Shown: positions 43,857 through 53,198 of the stretch, piece after piece
Layout: each line of letters begins with the position of its first letter
How positions within the stretch are numbered: position 1 is the stretch's first letter
Assembly: GCA_963834015.1 (NCBI GenBank)
Contig: CAWIAG010000003.1
Span: 806,001 to 870,000, forward strand
DNA from: FEN-1297 sp963834015
GTDB taxonomy: Bacteria > Bacteroidota > Ignavibacteria > Ignavibacteriales > Ignavibacteriaceae
DNA: 64,000 nucleotides
Direction of reading: 5' to 3'
Notes under the pieces: generated by a model
What the model saw: only the letters and a program-made list of their open reading frames with translations
Told to the model about the DNA's origin: nothing
The model's database searches: none
Made by a program: the position numbers and the translations under genes

Positions 43857-46090
43857 TAACTATATCCAATCGTTATATTATTCAAAACGCTTTTGTAATT
43901 TAAATAGAACCAATTTATTTTTTCATAATTTGCCTGCAGTATCAAATCAAAATTTTTATCTGTTTTAGCACGCAAAGCAAGAGCTGCTACTTTTCTGGCT
44001 CTTTCAATGTCAAGGTGTTCCAGCATATAGTTAGATAACTTAAACAGAGCATAACTTTCAGAAAAATCAACTGCATCAAAATTTTTATCAAATATGGTCA
44101 TAAACAGATTATAATTTTCTTCAAATCTGTTTGACAAATCAATTAATACAGGAAAAGCCGTATAATCATATTTTCCGGAAATGTATTCTTTCAATATATT
44201 AAATTTGTCAAAATCATTACCCTCAAGATAACACACTATTAAACTATCCTTGCCCAGCAAATGAATACGCAGATTTACCAGATAAGTATAAACCAGGTTT
44301 GGATTTTGTGCCGCTAATAAATGATAAACTGAATCAGCTTCCTGAGTTCGATGATTTAGAGACAACATATCCCCTAATTTCATTTCCAAACTATAGTAGT
44401 ATGCAGAGCTTTTAAATTGTTTTAATTGGCCGGATAAAAATTGAACTGCCTGGTTTGTTGAATCAATTTTTTGTAGACAGCCGGCATACCCAATTATAGC
44501 AGAGTAATCATTTGTAATTTTAATTACATCATTGAATATTTTTTTTGCTTCCCAATAATCTTTATGATTAAAGTGGTCCCAACCTTCCGCAATCCTCTCC
44601 TGCACATAACGTGGAAATGCTTTATAGAAAATAGATTTTCTCCCAAAATAATAATTTGCTTCATCAACCTTTGTAACAAGTGTTGAGTCCGTTAAAACCG
44701 AGCCGTATTCAATAAGAACTGAATTTAAAGACCGGTCATAAACGCTATTAAAATTACCTTCTCGATATAACTTCTTAAATTTCGCTATTCCATATTTATT
44801 AATCAAATACTTTGAAAATGACCCGGCATAAATATATGATAATGAAGAAGCTTGGTTAAAAAAGCTGAATTTGTCAAAAAAACCATTAAGACTCATGTTG
44901 TATTTATTATTAAATGCCAATGATGCCAGATAATCTACATTATTATCATCATGAACAGGATCGGCGGCCACGGCCAGTCCTTCAATTAAATAAGGATTTA
45001 TTCCTGCCGCAAGCTTCAAAGGACCTTTTCCGATAACCGAAGAGAAACAATGAGCAAGTTCATGCTTCAATGTTGAGATATAGTCGGTACAAGTTATAAA
45101 GGAACTGTTCATCCATGGTTTAGCAACATCGGCGTTTTCAGATCCGAATAATTCTTTCTTCTGTTCGTTATTTAGAAATAAATATGAATTTATTTTTTGC
45201 GGGTAGTCGTAACCAAAAAAATCTTTAAGCCCGGTATAATAATATTCATGATAAATTATAATTGCTTTTACAAAATCTTTATCCAATTGAGGCGGAAAAT
45301 GAATGATAAAATGTTGTGTAACAGCCTTTCCGCCTAGTTCGCAATTTAACCGTTCAAAAGTAGTTGAAAAGCCGAAAAGCGGCGAGATATAAATGAACGA
45401 TGCTGCAATAAAAACGACAACAGAAAGTATTAATAGCTTGGGTAGTTTTATTTTACCTGAGAAATATCTATACGATATAATCGCTATGGTACCGAAATAA
45501 AATACATTTAATATCCTGTACAGGACAAGATTGAAACTTATTCGTAATCCTTCATCATATATAGTTCCGGGGAAATATCCAAAAATCGGATTGTAGAAAT
45601 AAATCTGAGGATTAAAATAAAATTCAGCAACAGGAATAAATAAAATGATCAGGAAAATAAATATGAATAATAATATATGAAATTTCTTAATAAAGTTAAC
45701 GCAAATAAGAGAAAGAGAAAAGCCAATTAAAACAGAAGGAAAAGTTATTACCAGGTAGAAAAGGCCTCCATCTTTAACCGGGAATCCGGGAATATACAGA
45801 GAGTGAGTAAGTGAAACAGATACCGGCAATGCCAGAAATAAAGTAAAGGAAGTTAAGTACTTCCACCTGGAGGTTATTTTCCTATCATTATTTTTTTTGG
45901 AATGATCCAGCAAAGAAATGGAATACAACCCCGATAAAAATGTTAAAAGGACAGCGTTAACCGAAGAAAACTCGTATCCGAAAATATTGGCTAAAGGAAT
46001 TTGAAGAAGAAAAATATTTAATATTAATATAATAAGACAATAAATTATTATGTAATTGTAAAAGGATAATATTTTTTTCAGGAAAGGCAC
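43853..46090 (-). CDS. Polytopic membrane protein with a gluzincin-type metallopeptidase domain and TPR-like tail
   Basis: This is a 745-residue protein. Residues 1-250 hold about eight hydrophobic segments. Residues about 265-480 form a peptidase-like domain with zinc motif LKHELAHCFSS (HExxH at about 342) and a downstream Glu in YLIEGLAVAAD (about 372), as in the peptidase MA/gluzincin clan. Residues about 510-700 are helical, with TPR-like repeats (AIIGYAGCLQKIDSTNQAVQFL). The catalytic part should face the periplasm if the helices have the usual polarity. Similar membrane peptidases are seen in this bacterial group but I know no function. It lies two bases downstream of murA and overlaps the nucleotidyltransferase gene by four bases, so the three form an operon. 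Confidence 0.75.
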   Translation of the reverse strand: MPFLKKILSFYNYIIIYCLIILILNIFLLQIPLANIFGYEFSSVNAVLLTFLSGLYSISLLDHSKKNNDRKITSRWKYLTSFTLFLALPVSVSLTHSLYIPGFPVKDGGLFYLVITFPSVLIGFSLSLICVNFIKKFHILLFIFIFLIILFIPVAEFYFNPQIYFYNPIFGYFPGTIYDEGLRISFNLVLYRILNVFYFGTIAIISYRYFSGKIKLPKLLILSVVVFIAASFIYISPLFGFSTTFERLNCELGGKAVTQHFIIHFPPQLDKDFVKAIIIYHEYYYTGLKDFFGYDYPQKINSYLFLNNEQKKELFGSENADVAKPWMNSSFITCTDYISTLKHELAHCFSSVIGKGPLKLAAGINPYLIEGLAVAADPVHDDNNVDYLASLAFNNKYNMSLNGFFDKFSFFNQASSLSYIYAGSFSKYLINKYGIAKFKKLYREGNFNSVYDRSLNSVLIEYGSVLTDSTLVTKVDEANYYFGRKSIFYKAFPRYVQERIAEGWDHFNHKDYWEAKKIFNDVIKITNDYSAIIGYAGCLQKIDSTNQAVQFLSGQLKQFKSSAYYYSLEMKLGDMLSLNHRTQEADSVYHLLAAQNPNLVYTYLVNLRIHLLGKDSLIVCYLEGNDFDKFNILKEYISGKYDYTAFPVLIDLSNRFEENYNLFMTIFDKNFDAVDFSESYALFKLSNYMLEHLDIERARKVAALALRAKTDKNFDLILQANYEKINWFYLNYKSVLNNITIGYSY

Positions 46091-46092
46091 TA

Positions 46093-47358
46093 TTAATATT
46101 CTTTTCCTTCAACCCGCTCTATATCTGCACCCAGTGTTCTAAGCTTTTCTTCAATTTTCTGATAACCGCGGTCCAAATGATAAACTCTAAGGACTTCGGT
46201 TTTTCCTTCGGCGGCAAGACCTGCCAGAACAAGACTCGCGCTGGCCCGGAGATCGGTAGACATAACTTTAGCTCCAAGTAATTTCTTTACACCCTTAATA
46301 ACTGCAACATTGTCTGTAACTGTAATATTAGCTCCAAGTCTTACTAATTCAGGAACATGTTTAAATCTGTCGGAATAAATTGTATCCGTTACTGTTGATG
46401 TACCGTTTGCCAAAGCCATGTAGGCAGTCCATTGTGCCTGCATATCCGTTGGAAATCCCGGATAAATAGCTGTAGTTGCATTAGCCGGCTGAATGCCGTT
46501 GTTGACTCCATTTAAATAGACATTTCCATTCACATTTTCTATTTTACAGCCGGAATCTTCAAGTTTTGTAAGGATCGATTGGATATAATTCGTGGAAATA
46601 TTTTTTAATGTAATTTCACCTCTTGTGATAGCTGCCGCAATCAAGAGAGTTCCCGCTTCTATCCTATCCGGGATGGTTTTAACCTCTGAGGGCTTTAATT
46701 CATCAATTCCTTCAATTTCAAGGGTCGAGCAATTTAAACCATTTATTTTAGCGCCCATGCTTATTAAAAATGAGGCAAGATTAGTAATTTCCGGTTCCAT
46801 TGCAGCGTTATTAATTATAGTAGTCCCTTTGGCAAGAACAGCCGCCATAAGAATATTAGCTGTAGCGCCAACAGATGAAACATCAAAATTGATCTTTGCA
46901 CCGGAGAGTTTTCTGCTTTTAGCAATTATATACCCTTCCTCTAAATCAATTTCCGCACCCATTTTTTTCAAACCTTCTATGTGCAGATTGATTGGTCTCG
47001 GACCCCAGGCACAACCTCCCGGCAGCGAAACTTTTGCACTCCCGAATTTGGTCAATAATGGACCCAATACATATACTGATGCCCGCATTTTTTTTACATA
47101 CTCATAAGGTGCTTCCTGGCTTATTATTTTTTCGGTATTAACATTAAGTACATGATTATTAAAAGTAGTTTCAGCTCCAAGAAAATTCATTAATTTAATC
47201 ATGGTATATACATCATTCAATTCAGGAGTATTATACAAGATTGAAGTTCCGGAAGTTAAAATGCATGCAGGCAATATAGCAAGTGAAGCATTTTTCGCAC
47301 CGCTTACTTCGACTTCCCCTGATAATCTTTTCCCTCCATTAATTACAAATTTATCCAC
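46093..47358 (-). CDS. murA: UDP-N-acetylglucosamine 1-carboxyvinyltransferase
   Basis: This is the first committed enzyme of peptidoglycan synthesis, transferring enolpyruvate from PEP to UDP-GlcNAc. The 421-residue length is normal. The EPSP-synthase-like double domain is seen, with GGKRLSGEVEVSGAKNASLAILPA at the start, the active-site Cys in SLPGGCAWGPRPINLHIEGL (about 117) and FPTDMQAQWTAYMALANGTS in the second half. The Cys rather than Asp means the enzyme is expected to be fosfomycin-sensitive. It leads the murA, metallopeptidase, nucleotidyltransferase operon. Confidence 0.96.
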   Translation of the reverse strand: MDKFVINGGKRLSGEVEVSGAKNASLAILPACILTSGTSILYNTPELNDVYTMIKLMNFLGAETTFNNHVLNVNTEKIISQEAPYEYVKKMRASVYVLGPLLTKFGSAKVSLPGGCAWGPRPINLHIEGLKKMGAEIDLEEGYIIAKSRKLSGAKINFDVSSVGATANILMAAVLAKGTTIINNAAMEPEITNLASFLISMGAKINGLNCSTLEIEGIDELKPSEVKTIPDRIEAGTLLIAAAITRGEITLKNISTNYIQSILTKLEDSGCKIENVNGNVYLNGVNNGIQPANATTAIYPGFPTDMQAQWTAYMALANGTSTVTDTIYSDRFKHVPELVRLGANITVTDNVAVIKGVKKLLGAKVMSTDLRASASLVLAGLAAEGKTEVLRVYHLDRGYQKIEEKLRTLGADIERVEGKEY

Positions 47359-47495
47359 TTTTCCTCTGGTAATTGCTCAAGTTAGCCCTTTCAAAAATAA
47401 CAGGCCTCAACAGGTTTTCTTGCTGTTTAACTTCAGCCGGTTTTAATAACATCTTTGATTAATTAATATAAAATTAAAGAATCAAACTAGTAAAA

Positions 47496-49415
47496 TCAAT
47501 TTGTGATAACAGCACCGTTATTAGCCGAAATAAATATTTTTCTAGACGGAGTTTCGGTAATTGATGTCAATGAAGAAAAACTTCCCGAATTACTACCATT
47601 CCAACTTTTCCCTGAATTTGTTGAAATAAAAATTTCTCCTTTGTTGCCCAATATATAACCGGTATGACCGAGTGAGAAATATACTGCCCGAAAACCGGTA
47701 AATGAATTTGAACTGATCTTACTCCAGTTGTCACCACCGTCATCTGTCCTTAAAATTTCACCTGATCCCCCGACTATTATTCCAACATCACTATCCTCAA
47801 AAAAGATATCTCTTAAATATGAATCGCTCATTCTTTTTTCTTCTTTCCATGTTTTTCCCTGGTCGGAAGTTCTCAATATTGTTCCATTCCATCCTGTAAT
47901 TACACCGTTATTAGCATCGGCAAAAGCTATACTATATAGCAATTCACCGGATGGAGAGACAACAGGATACCAGTTTGCACCGGCATCATTTGATTTTAAT
48001 ATTGTACCATGCGCACCTACTATAAAACCGGCGTAAGTATTTTTCAAAAAAATAATTTTAAATAGTGAATTTGTACTATCTAAATTAATTTTTTGCCAGG
48101 TTGTGCCGCCATCATTCGTAGATAAGATCAACCCCTTTTCGCCAACTATATATCCTTTTTCAGGTGAAATAAAATTTATATCGTTCAAATCAGTACCGGA
48201 ACTATCACCGATGTTTATCCATGAATTTCCACTATCGGATGTTTTAATAATTATGCCCTGGTTACCGCATGAAAAACCAATCGAATCGCTTATAAAAAAA
48301 ATAGAATTCAGGCTGCCTGAGCCAACCGCCGCGATGCTTTTCCAATGATAACCCATTACGGAACCGGAATTATTTTCAGAGCTAAATCCATTAGCAGATT
48401 CAGAACTGCTCCAGAAATGTGAGACCGTAGAATAAACGAAGTAAAAAAGCACACCAAACAAACAGAAGAAAAAGCAAGCCGCTGTGTAAAAACGAATTTT
48501 TGATTTTCGTGATACTGAATTTCCCCTGACTTCTTTTTTAAAAACAGTTTTTGCCTGTTTGTGTTTCTCCTTTTTTGCAACCTTATTTTGTGAAACGGGA
48601 CTAACCTGTAAATGGTCTATAACGGATAAAAACTCTTCACAAGTTTTATATCTTCTTTCAATAGATTTATGAAGCGCTTTACCAATTATAATGTCAACTC
48701 CAGGAGGTATTTGTGCAAAATGAGCGGAAAGCTTAACAGGATTCTTTTTTAAGTGCGCTTCCATTATTTCATATTCGCTGTCGTAGTCAAATGGAGTTTT
48801 ACCGGTCAGCATTTCATAAAACGTGATCCCTATTGAATATATATCACTCTGGTTTGTGGGTTCCTGTGCATGAATTTGTTCGGGACTCATGTAAAGGATC
48901 GTACCAATTTTTACTCCGGTTTTGGTAATTGTTTTAGATTCATTCATGGATTTTGAAATTCCAAAATCCATTATTTTTACAACTCCTTCATTGTTTATGA
49001 TTATGTTGGAAGGTTTAATATCGCGATGAATAAACCCCTTTGAATGGGCATAACCGATTCCAATTAAAATTTGTTTTAATATTAAAAGTGCTTCATTTAG
49101 TTCAAGATTTCCCTTACGCCTGATTAAATGTTCAAGAGTTTCACCTTCAACATACTCCATTACTATACCGAATGTATTATTATCTTCACTAAATCCGTAT
49201 ACAGTAACAATATTGGGATGCGTTAACTTTGCCTGGTTTTTTGCTTCCCTTTTAAATCTGGCAATAAAATTTGGATTAGTAAGGGCTTGTGTGTTAAGAA
49301 TTTTTAGAGCTACAAATCTTTCAAGTTTCAAGTCAAATGCTTTATAGACAGTTCCCATCCCACCTTTACCAAGGATGGCAACTACTTTATAATTATCTAT
49401 TATTTTTCCGACCAT
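47496..49415 (-). CDS. Transmembrane Ser/Thr protein kinase with an extracytoplasmic Ycf48-like propeller
   Basis: This is a 639-residue protein. A full Hanks-type kinase domain lies at about 8-270 with GKGGMGTVYKA, VALKIL, FIHRDIKPSNIII, VKIMDFGIS and YMSPEQIHA. A basic juxtamembrane part precedes one membrane helix at about 310-330 (FYTAACFFFCLFGVLFYFVY). The outer part, about 350-639, is built of about six Ycf48/BNR repeats with the G-x-x-W hallmark (GNSWINIG, GTTWQKIN, GANWYPVV, GKTWKEEK, GDNWSKIS, GKSWNGSN). Usual bacterial sensors of this topology have PASTA or NHL domains; a Ycf48 propeller is unusual. It begins directly after the PP2C stop codon (TAAATG), so the pair is an operon. Confidence 0.92.
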   Translation of the reverse strand: MVGKIIDNYKVVAILGKGGMGTVYKAFDLKLERFVALKILNTQALTNPNFIARFKREAKNQAKLTHPNIVTVYGFSEDNNTFGIVMEYVEGETLEHLIRRKGNLELNEALLILKQILIGIGYAHSKGFIHRDIKPSNIIINNEGVVKIMDFGISKSMNESKTITKTGVKIGTILYMSPEQIHAQEPTNQSDIYSIGITFYEMLTGKTPFDYDSEYEIMEAHLKKNPVKLSAHFAQIPPGVDIIIGKALHKSIERRYKTCEEFLSVIDHLQVSPVSQNKVAKKEKHKQAKTVFKKEVRGNSVSRKSKIRFYTAACFFFCLFGVLFYFVYSTVSHFWSSSESANGFSSENNSGSVMGYHWKSIAAVGSGSLNSIFFISDSIGFSCGNQGIIIKTSDSGNSWINIGDSSGTDLNDINFISPEKGYIVGEKGLILSTNDGGTTWQKINLDSTNSLFKIIFLKNTYAGFIVGAHGTILKSNDAGANWYPVVSPSGELLYSIAFADANNGVITGWNGTILRTSDQGKTWKEEKRMSDSYLRDIFFEDSDVGIIVGGSGEILRTDDGGDNWSKISSNSFTGFRAVYFSLGHTGYILGNKGEIFISTNSGKSWNGSNSGSFSSLTSITETPSRKIFISANNGAVITN

Positions 49416-50144
49416 TTAATCAGTTTTCGTAATTAAAACAAAAGTGTAATTATCCGGCGCTCCCCGTTCTAAAATAACCTTAGTTAATTTAGTTGATATG
49501 GAATTGATATCTTTTAGCTTTAGTAATTCCTGCAATTCAGAATCAGACACAACGGCTGTAACCCCATCCGAACAAATAAAAAACTTATATTCATCTCTGG
49601 CATGAAATTTTTGTTTGCTCAAATCAATTTCGATATCCGGATTATCTCCGAGAGCTCGCATTATTATATTTTTATTCGGATGGCGTTCAGCTTCCCTTAG
49701 TGTCAGATAGCCCTCGTCAACAAGTTTTTGAACAAGGGAGTGATCCTTAGTCAACTGCTTCAATTTATTATTTTTAAGATTATAAATTCTAGAGTCACCA
49801 ATGTGCCCCCAATAAGCATTATCTTCATTTAAATAGAGCACTTCAACTGTTGTGGCCATCCCATTAAGCGCAGATTCTTTAGAAGATTTTTCAAGTACCT
49901 CATGGTTTGCTTTCTGAATTGCCTGCTTTATTCGCTCAAGGTAATCAATATTTTTTACCTGAGTAAACACTTCCCTTATAGTATTAACTGTAAGCTGTGA
50001 AGCTATCTCTCCGGCTTTATTGCCTCCCAACCCGTCGCATACAACAGCAAGTAATCCGTCTTCAATTTTAAATACCCCAAAAGAATCTTCGTTATCTAAT
50101 CTTTTTAAACCAATTTCAGATAATGAAGTATATTTAAATTGCAT
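49416..50144 (-). CDS. PP2C-family Ser/Thr protein phosphatase (PrpC/Stp-like)
   Basis: This is a 242-residue metal-dependent phosphatase with the PP2C metal motifs: NEDSFGVF (Asp), VCDGLGGNKAGEIAS (DG), WGHIGDSRIYN, KDHSLVQKLVDEG and CSDGVTAVVSD, ending with GAPDNYTFVLI. It reverses the action of the kinase whose ATG follows its stop without a gap. The ATG at 50144 has a GAGG site upstream. It is the first gene of the pair, so the promoter lies in the gap above 50144. Confidence 0.94.
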   Translation of the reverse strand: MQFKYTSLSEIGLKRLDNEDSFGVFKIEDGLLAVVCDGLGGNKAGEIASQLTVNTIREVFTQVKNIDYLERIKQAIQKANHEVLEKSSKESALNGMATTVEVLYLNEDNAYWGHIGDSRIYNLKNNKLKQLTKDHSLVQKLVDEGYLTLREAERHPNKNIIMRALGDNPDIEIDLSKQKFHARDEYKFFICSDGVTAVVSDSELQELLKLKDINSISTKLTKVILERGAPDNYTFVLITKTD

Positions 50145-50624
50145 TTAGCCTCAAATTTAAAACAACACTAAATCAACTATTATCTAACCAGTACAATTGT
50201 AAAAATAGAAACAATTCTTTTCAAAATCTTTAATTATTTAAACTTCTCATAAATTATTATTGTCCAAACTTTGCTAAACTTTAGCAATAACAAACAGATA
50301 AATGCTAAAGTGAATATATTTTATTTTTTATAATACCGTAATATATAATTAACAAATCTATAACCTTATTTTCTAAGGCATAAAGGATGAATTATTTAGA
50401 TAAATGTTAATAAAGAAAACTATTGCTATAGAAGAAAGAAAATTTTACCTTTATCTAATAAAATATTTAATTTCATATAAAAATTTAAAGTACACCGGGC
50501 GGGTAAATTACAATTTCCTTTGACGGACGGTTCAGTTATTCAACTTTTTATTATGAAATTATTTTATTTTCTATTTCAATTAAAAGGTTAAAGATAGATT
50601 TTCTAACAATAATGTGGGAATACT
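50145..50624. other. Divergent intergenic gap of 480 bases
   Basis: This very AT-rich gap separates the minus-strand PP2C/kinase operon from the plus-strand radical SAM gene and should contain promoters for both. No coding frame or RNA was recognised. A perfect palindrome is noted separately at 50271-50287. A GTGGGA ribosome site just before 50625 supports the radical SAM start. Confidence 0.6.
50271..50287. promoter_or_regulatory. Perfect palindrome, candidate operator
   Basis: TTGCTAAA and TTTAGCAA are separated by a single C. It lies about 130 bases ahead of the PP2C gene and about 340 ahead of the radical SAM gene. The symmetry and position suit a dimeric repressor site, but the sequence is short and AT-rich, and no regulator gene is adjacent. 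Confidence 0.35.
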
Positions 50625-51836
50625 ATGATCAAATTAAATCACTTGGATTATTATAGGCTGCCATGGAATCTTTGCGATAATTCTATATCATGGCTGGAAC
50701 CTACTGCAAAATGTAACCTTAGCTGCGATGGATGCTACAGGATGAATGAAAATAACAGCCATAAATCACTTGAGGTTATCAAACAAGAATTAGATGTCTT
50801 TACAAGCTTAAGAAAATGTGACGGAGTTTCAATTACAGGGGGAGATCCTCTTACCCATCCTGATGTTGTTGAAATTGTGAAAGAGGTTAAAAGAAGAAAT
50901 CTTAAACCAATATTAAATACCAATGGTCTTGCATTAACAAAAGAATTACTTGTGGAATTGAAAAAAGCAGGTGCATACGGCTTTACATTCCATATAGACA
51001 GCAAACAAGGGAGACCCGGCTGGAAAAACAAAAATGAAGTTGAGCTAAATGAACTTCGCTTTCACTTTGCACGAATGGTTGCAGATGCAGGTAATATTTC
51101 ATGTTCATTTAATTCCACTGTTTATGAGGATACAATCCAATATGTACCTGAAATGGTAAAATGGGCTGAAAAGAATATAGACATTGTGCAGGTAATGGTG
51201 TTTATCCTTTACCGTGCCGTAAATAATAATCTGGTTGATTTTTATTTAGGCCCGAAGAAAATAGATATGGGTGAACTTGTGTATAATGAAGAACCGGTAG
51301 AGAGAACTGATATAAAAGCAGAAGAAGTTTGGGAACTTATTAAAAAAGATTACCCGGATTTCGATAGCTGCGCTTATCTAAATGGTTCCGAAAAACCGGA
51401 TTCTTTCAAATGGTTATTAAGCGGCAGGTTGGGTATTAAAGGTAAAATATTAGGATATATGGGTCCTAAAGCCATGGAGATAATCCAGGCAGGCCACCAT
51501 ATGTTGTTTGACAGGTATCTTGCATATTCAGAACCAAGATTAACCCGTAAGGGAAAATCAATGCTGCTACTTGGCGCATTTGACAAAAAACTGAGAAAAA
51601 CTGCTAAAAACTTTTTTAAGAATCCTTTTAACATTTTCCGAAGACTTCATTATCAGTCATTAATGATAATCCAGCCGGTAGATTTTCTTGAAGATGGCCG
51701 GCAAAATATGTGTGACGGCTGCCCCGATATTACAGTATGGAATGGCAAACTTGTTTGGTCATGCAGAATGGAAGAACAATTGAAATACGGTCAGAATGTC
51801 CGTAGTTATCCTAAAGGATTTACAGGACATAATTAG
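50625..51836 (+). CDS. Radical SAM protein with extra C-terminal cysteine cluster
   Basis: This is a 403-residue protein. The radical SAM motif CNLSCDGC is at about 30-37 with SAM-binding ITGGDPLTHPD (about 71-81). The C-terminal part keeps CDGC and SC at 363, 366 and 380, a possible auxiliary iron-sulfur site. The middle part is a helical insertion with LGIKGKILGYMGPKAMEI. No partner gene or peptide precursor is adjacent, so the substrate is unknown; similarity to known SPASM proteins is incomplete. A strong terminator lies 28 bases after the stop. The gene is single. Confidence 0.85.
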   Translation: MIKLNHLDYYRLPWNLCDNSISWLEPTAKCNLSCDGCYRMNENNSHKSLEVIKQELDVFTSLRKCDGVSITGGDPLTHPDVVEIVKEVKRRNLKPILNTNGLALTKELLVELKKAGAYGFTFHIDSKQGRPGWKNKNEVELNELRFHFARMVADAGNISCSFNSTVYEDTIQYVPEMVKWAEKNIDIVQVMVFILYRAVNNNLVDFYLGPKKIDMGELVYNEEPVERTDIKAEEVWELIKKDYPDFDSCAYLNGSEKPDSFKWLLSGRLGIKGKILGYMGPKAMEIIQAGHHMLFDRYLAYSEPRLTRKGKSMLLLGAFDKKLRKTAKNFFKNPFNIFRRLHYQSLMIIQPVDFLEDGRQNMCDGCPDITVWNGKLVWSCRMEEQLKYGQNVRSYPKGFTGHN

Positions 51837-51863
51837 AATAGTATTAATATTTTAATAAGTAAT

Positions 51864-51901
51864 AAGCCGTCTTAGAGCTAATCTCTTTGAGACGGCTTTT
51901 T
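51864..51901 (+). terminator. Intrinsic terminator after the radical SAM gene
   Basis: AAGCCGTCT (51864-51872) and AGACGGCTT (51890-51898) make a nine-bp stem with a 17-base loop, followed by a T tract. It ends the single-gene transcript of the radical SAM gene. Confidence 0.88.
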
Positions 51902-52121
51902 AATTCATAAATTCAGCCGATTGTTAGATTTTAATATTGGGATCATTCCTATCGTAAGCAAATTAAAGGATAATAAACGATAAAATTGTATGCTTTTAAA
52001 TTTTCAAAAAAAAATAACGATGATATAGTATTATACAATCCTTTATAATAATTCTTAATTAGATATTATAAATGAGTGTAAAGTTTGGTTAAATAATTAA
52101 AAGCATAATTTTATCAATAAA

Positions 52122-52853
52122 ATGCAACATTTAGGAATTATAACTAACTATATAGATGAGCCTTCATTTACCGAGGATTTTGAAAATATGGTAACAAACA
52201 GAAGACAAAGCCTGATAGTTTCATATTTAACAATGAGAAGATTAATAGGTGTGATAGGTATAGCACTTCCTATAATTGTAGTATTTGGAGGTTTTATTCA
52301 GAATGGATTTGTAATTCTGGATTCGATAAGTAACTATTATTACACAAACATGCGCGATTTCTTTGTGGGATTGCTTTTCGGAATTGCGCTATTCCTGATA
52401 TCTTATACCGGTTACGAAAAAATTGATAATATCGTTGGAAATTTGAGCGGATTATTTGCCCTGGGTATAATTATGTTCCCTGATTCTATGTATATTGGGA
52501 AAGAAGTAAAAGTCGGAATTTTTTTGTTAAATGATACGCTGTCAGGATATATCCATTTGATCTTCAGCGCTTTATTTTTCCTCTTATTGTCATTCAATTC
52601 TATATTCCTTTTTACTAAACATGGGCCTGGACCTATAACTAAGGAAAAAAGACATCGAAATTTAATATATCGCCTTTGCGGTATTGTTATGATCTTTTCA
52701 ATGCTTTGTATCATTACCTACACAACTTTTTTTAAAACAACAATTATATGGAAAATACATCCTGTTCTAATTCTAGAATCTATTGCATTATTAGCATTCG
52801 GTATTTCATGGCTGATTAAAGGACACACCTTCTATAAAGACAAGAAGATCTGA
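52122..52853 (+). CDS. Predicted six-helix membrane protein, function unknown
   Basis: This is a 243-residue protein. The first 35 residues are soluble. The remainder has about six membrane segments (about 38-57, 68-90, 100-122, 133-160, 180-200 and 210-235). The motif DSISNYYYTNMRDFFVGLLFG around 65-85 looks like a conserved loop, and members with a similar block are annotated only as membrane proteins. No catalytic or transport motif is visible. It stands alone, 220 bases after the radical SAM terminator, and is followed by a MITE-like repeat. Confidence 0.7.
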   Translation: MQHLGIITNYIDEPSFTEDFENMVTNRRQSLIVSYLTMRRLIGVIGIALPIIVVFGGFIQNGFVILDSISNYYYTNMRDFFVGLLFGIALFLISYTGYEKIDNIVGNLSGLFALGIIMFPDSMYIGKEVKVGIFLLNDTLSGYIHLIFSALFFLLLSFNSIFLFTKHGPGPITKEKRHRNLIYRLCGIVMIFSMLCIITYTTFFKTTIIWKIHPVLILESIALLAFGISWLIKGHTFYKDKKI

Positions 52854-52889
52854 CTTCTAAACTCAATTTCCCAAAATGTTGATATTAAT

Positions 52890-53108
52890 TAACTGAAGTT
52901 ACGCAAGGTTGTTTAAAGTAGCCCCGGCATTTGTGCCGGGAACTTGAAATTACAAATCAATGTCGGTTTTAGCCAAAATGATTTGAAAATATTGGCTAAA
53001 GCTAATAAAGTCCGGGCTTCATTATTCCCCCGAGTTTCACATAGCGATGGCTGTGCCAAAAATCAGGGCAACCTAATAAAATTTTTAATATCTACGTAAC
53101 TTCAGTTA
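52890..53108. mobile_element. MITE-like element with terminal inverted repeats, no coding capacity
   Basis: TAACTGAAGTTACG (52890-52903) recurs inverted as CGTAACTTCAGTTA (53095-53108), giving ends about 219 bases apart. Inside are hairpins CCCGGCA/TGCCGGG (52923-52940) and TTTAGCCAA/TTGGCTAAA (52968-53000). No frame of useful length is present. This is the layout of a non-autonomous transposon or a REP cluster moved by a transposase elsewhere. No clear target duplication was found. Confidence 0.65.
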
Positions 53109-53113
53109 GCTAA

Positions 53114-53138
53114 CTAACACTGCTGAGTACAGTGTTAG
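53114..53138 (-). terminator. Hairpin downstream of the sulfate operon
   Basis: CTAACACTG and CAGTGTTAG form a nine-bp stem with a seven-base loop, 61 bases after the porin stop. No U tract follows on the minus strand, so it is a weak terminator or an mRNA-end hairpin. It directly adjoins the MITE-like element. Confidence 0.45.
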
Positions 53139-53198
53139 TCCCACAAGAAAACCTACTATCCAGTAATTAAAAGAAACTCCTTATTGGTTATTGTGTAC

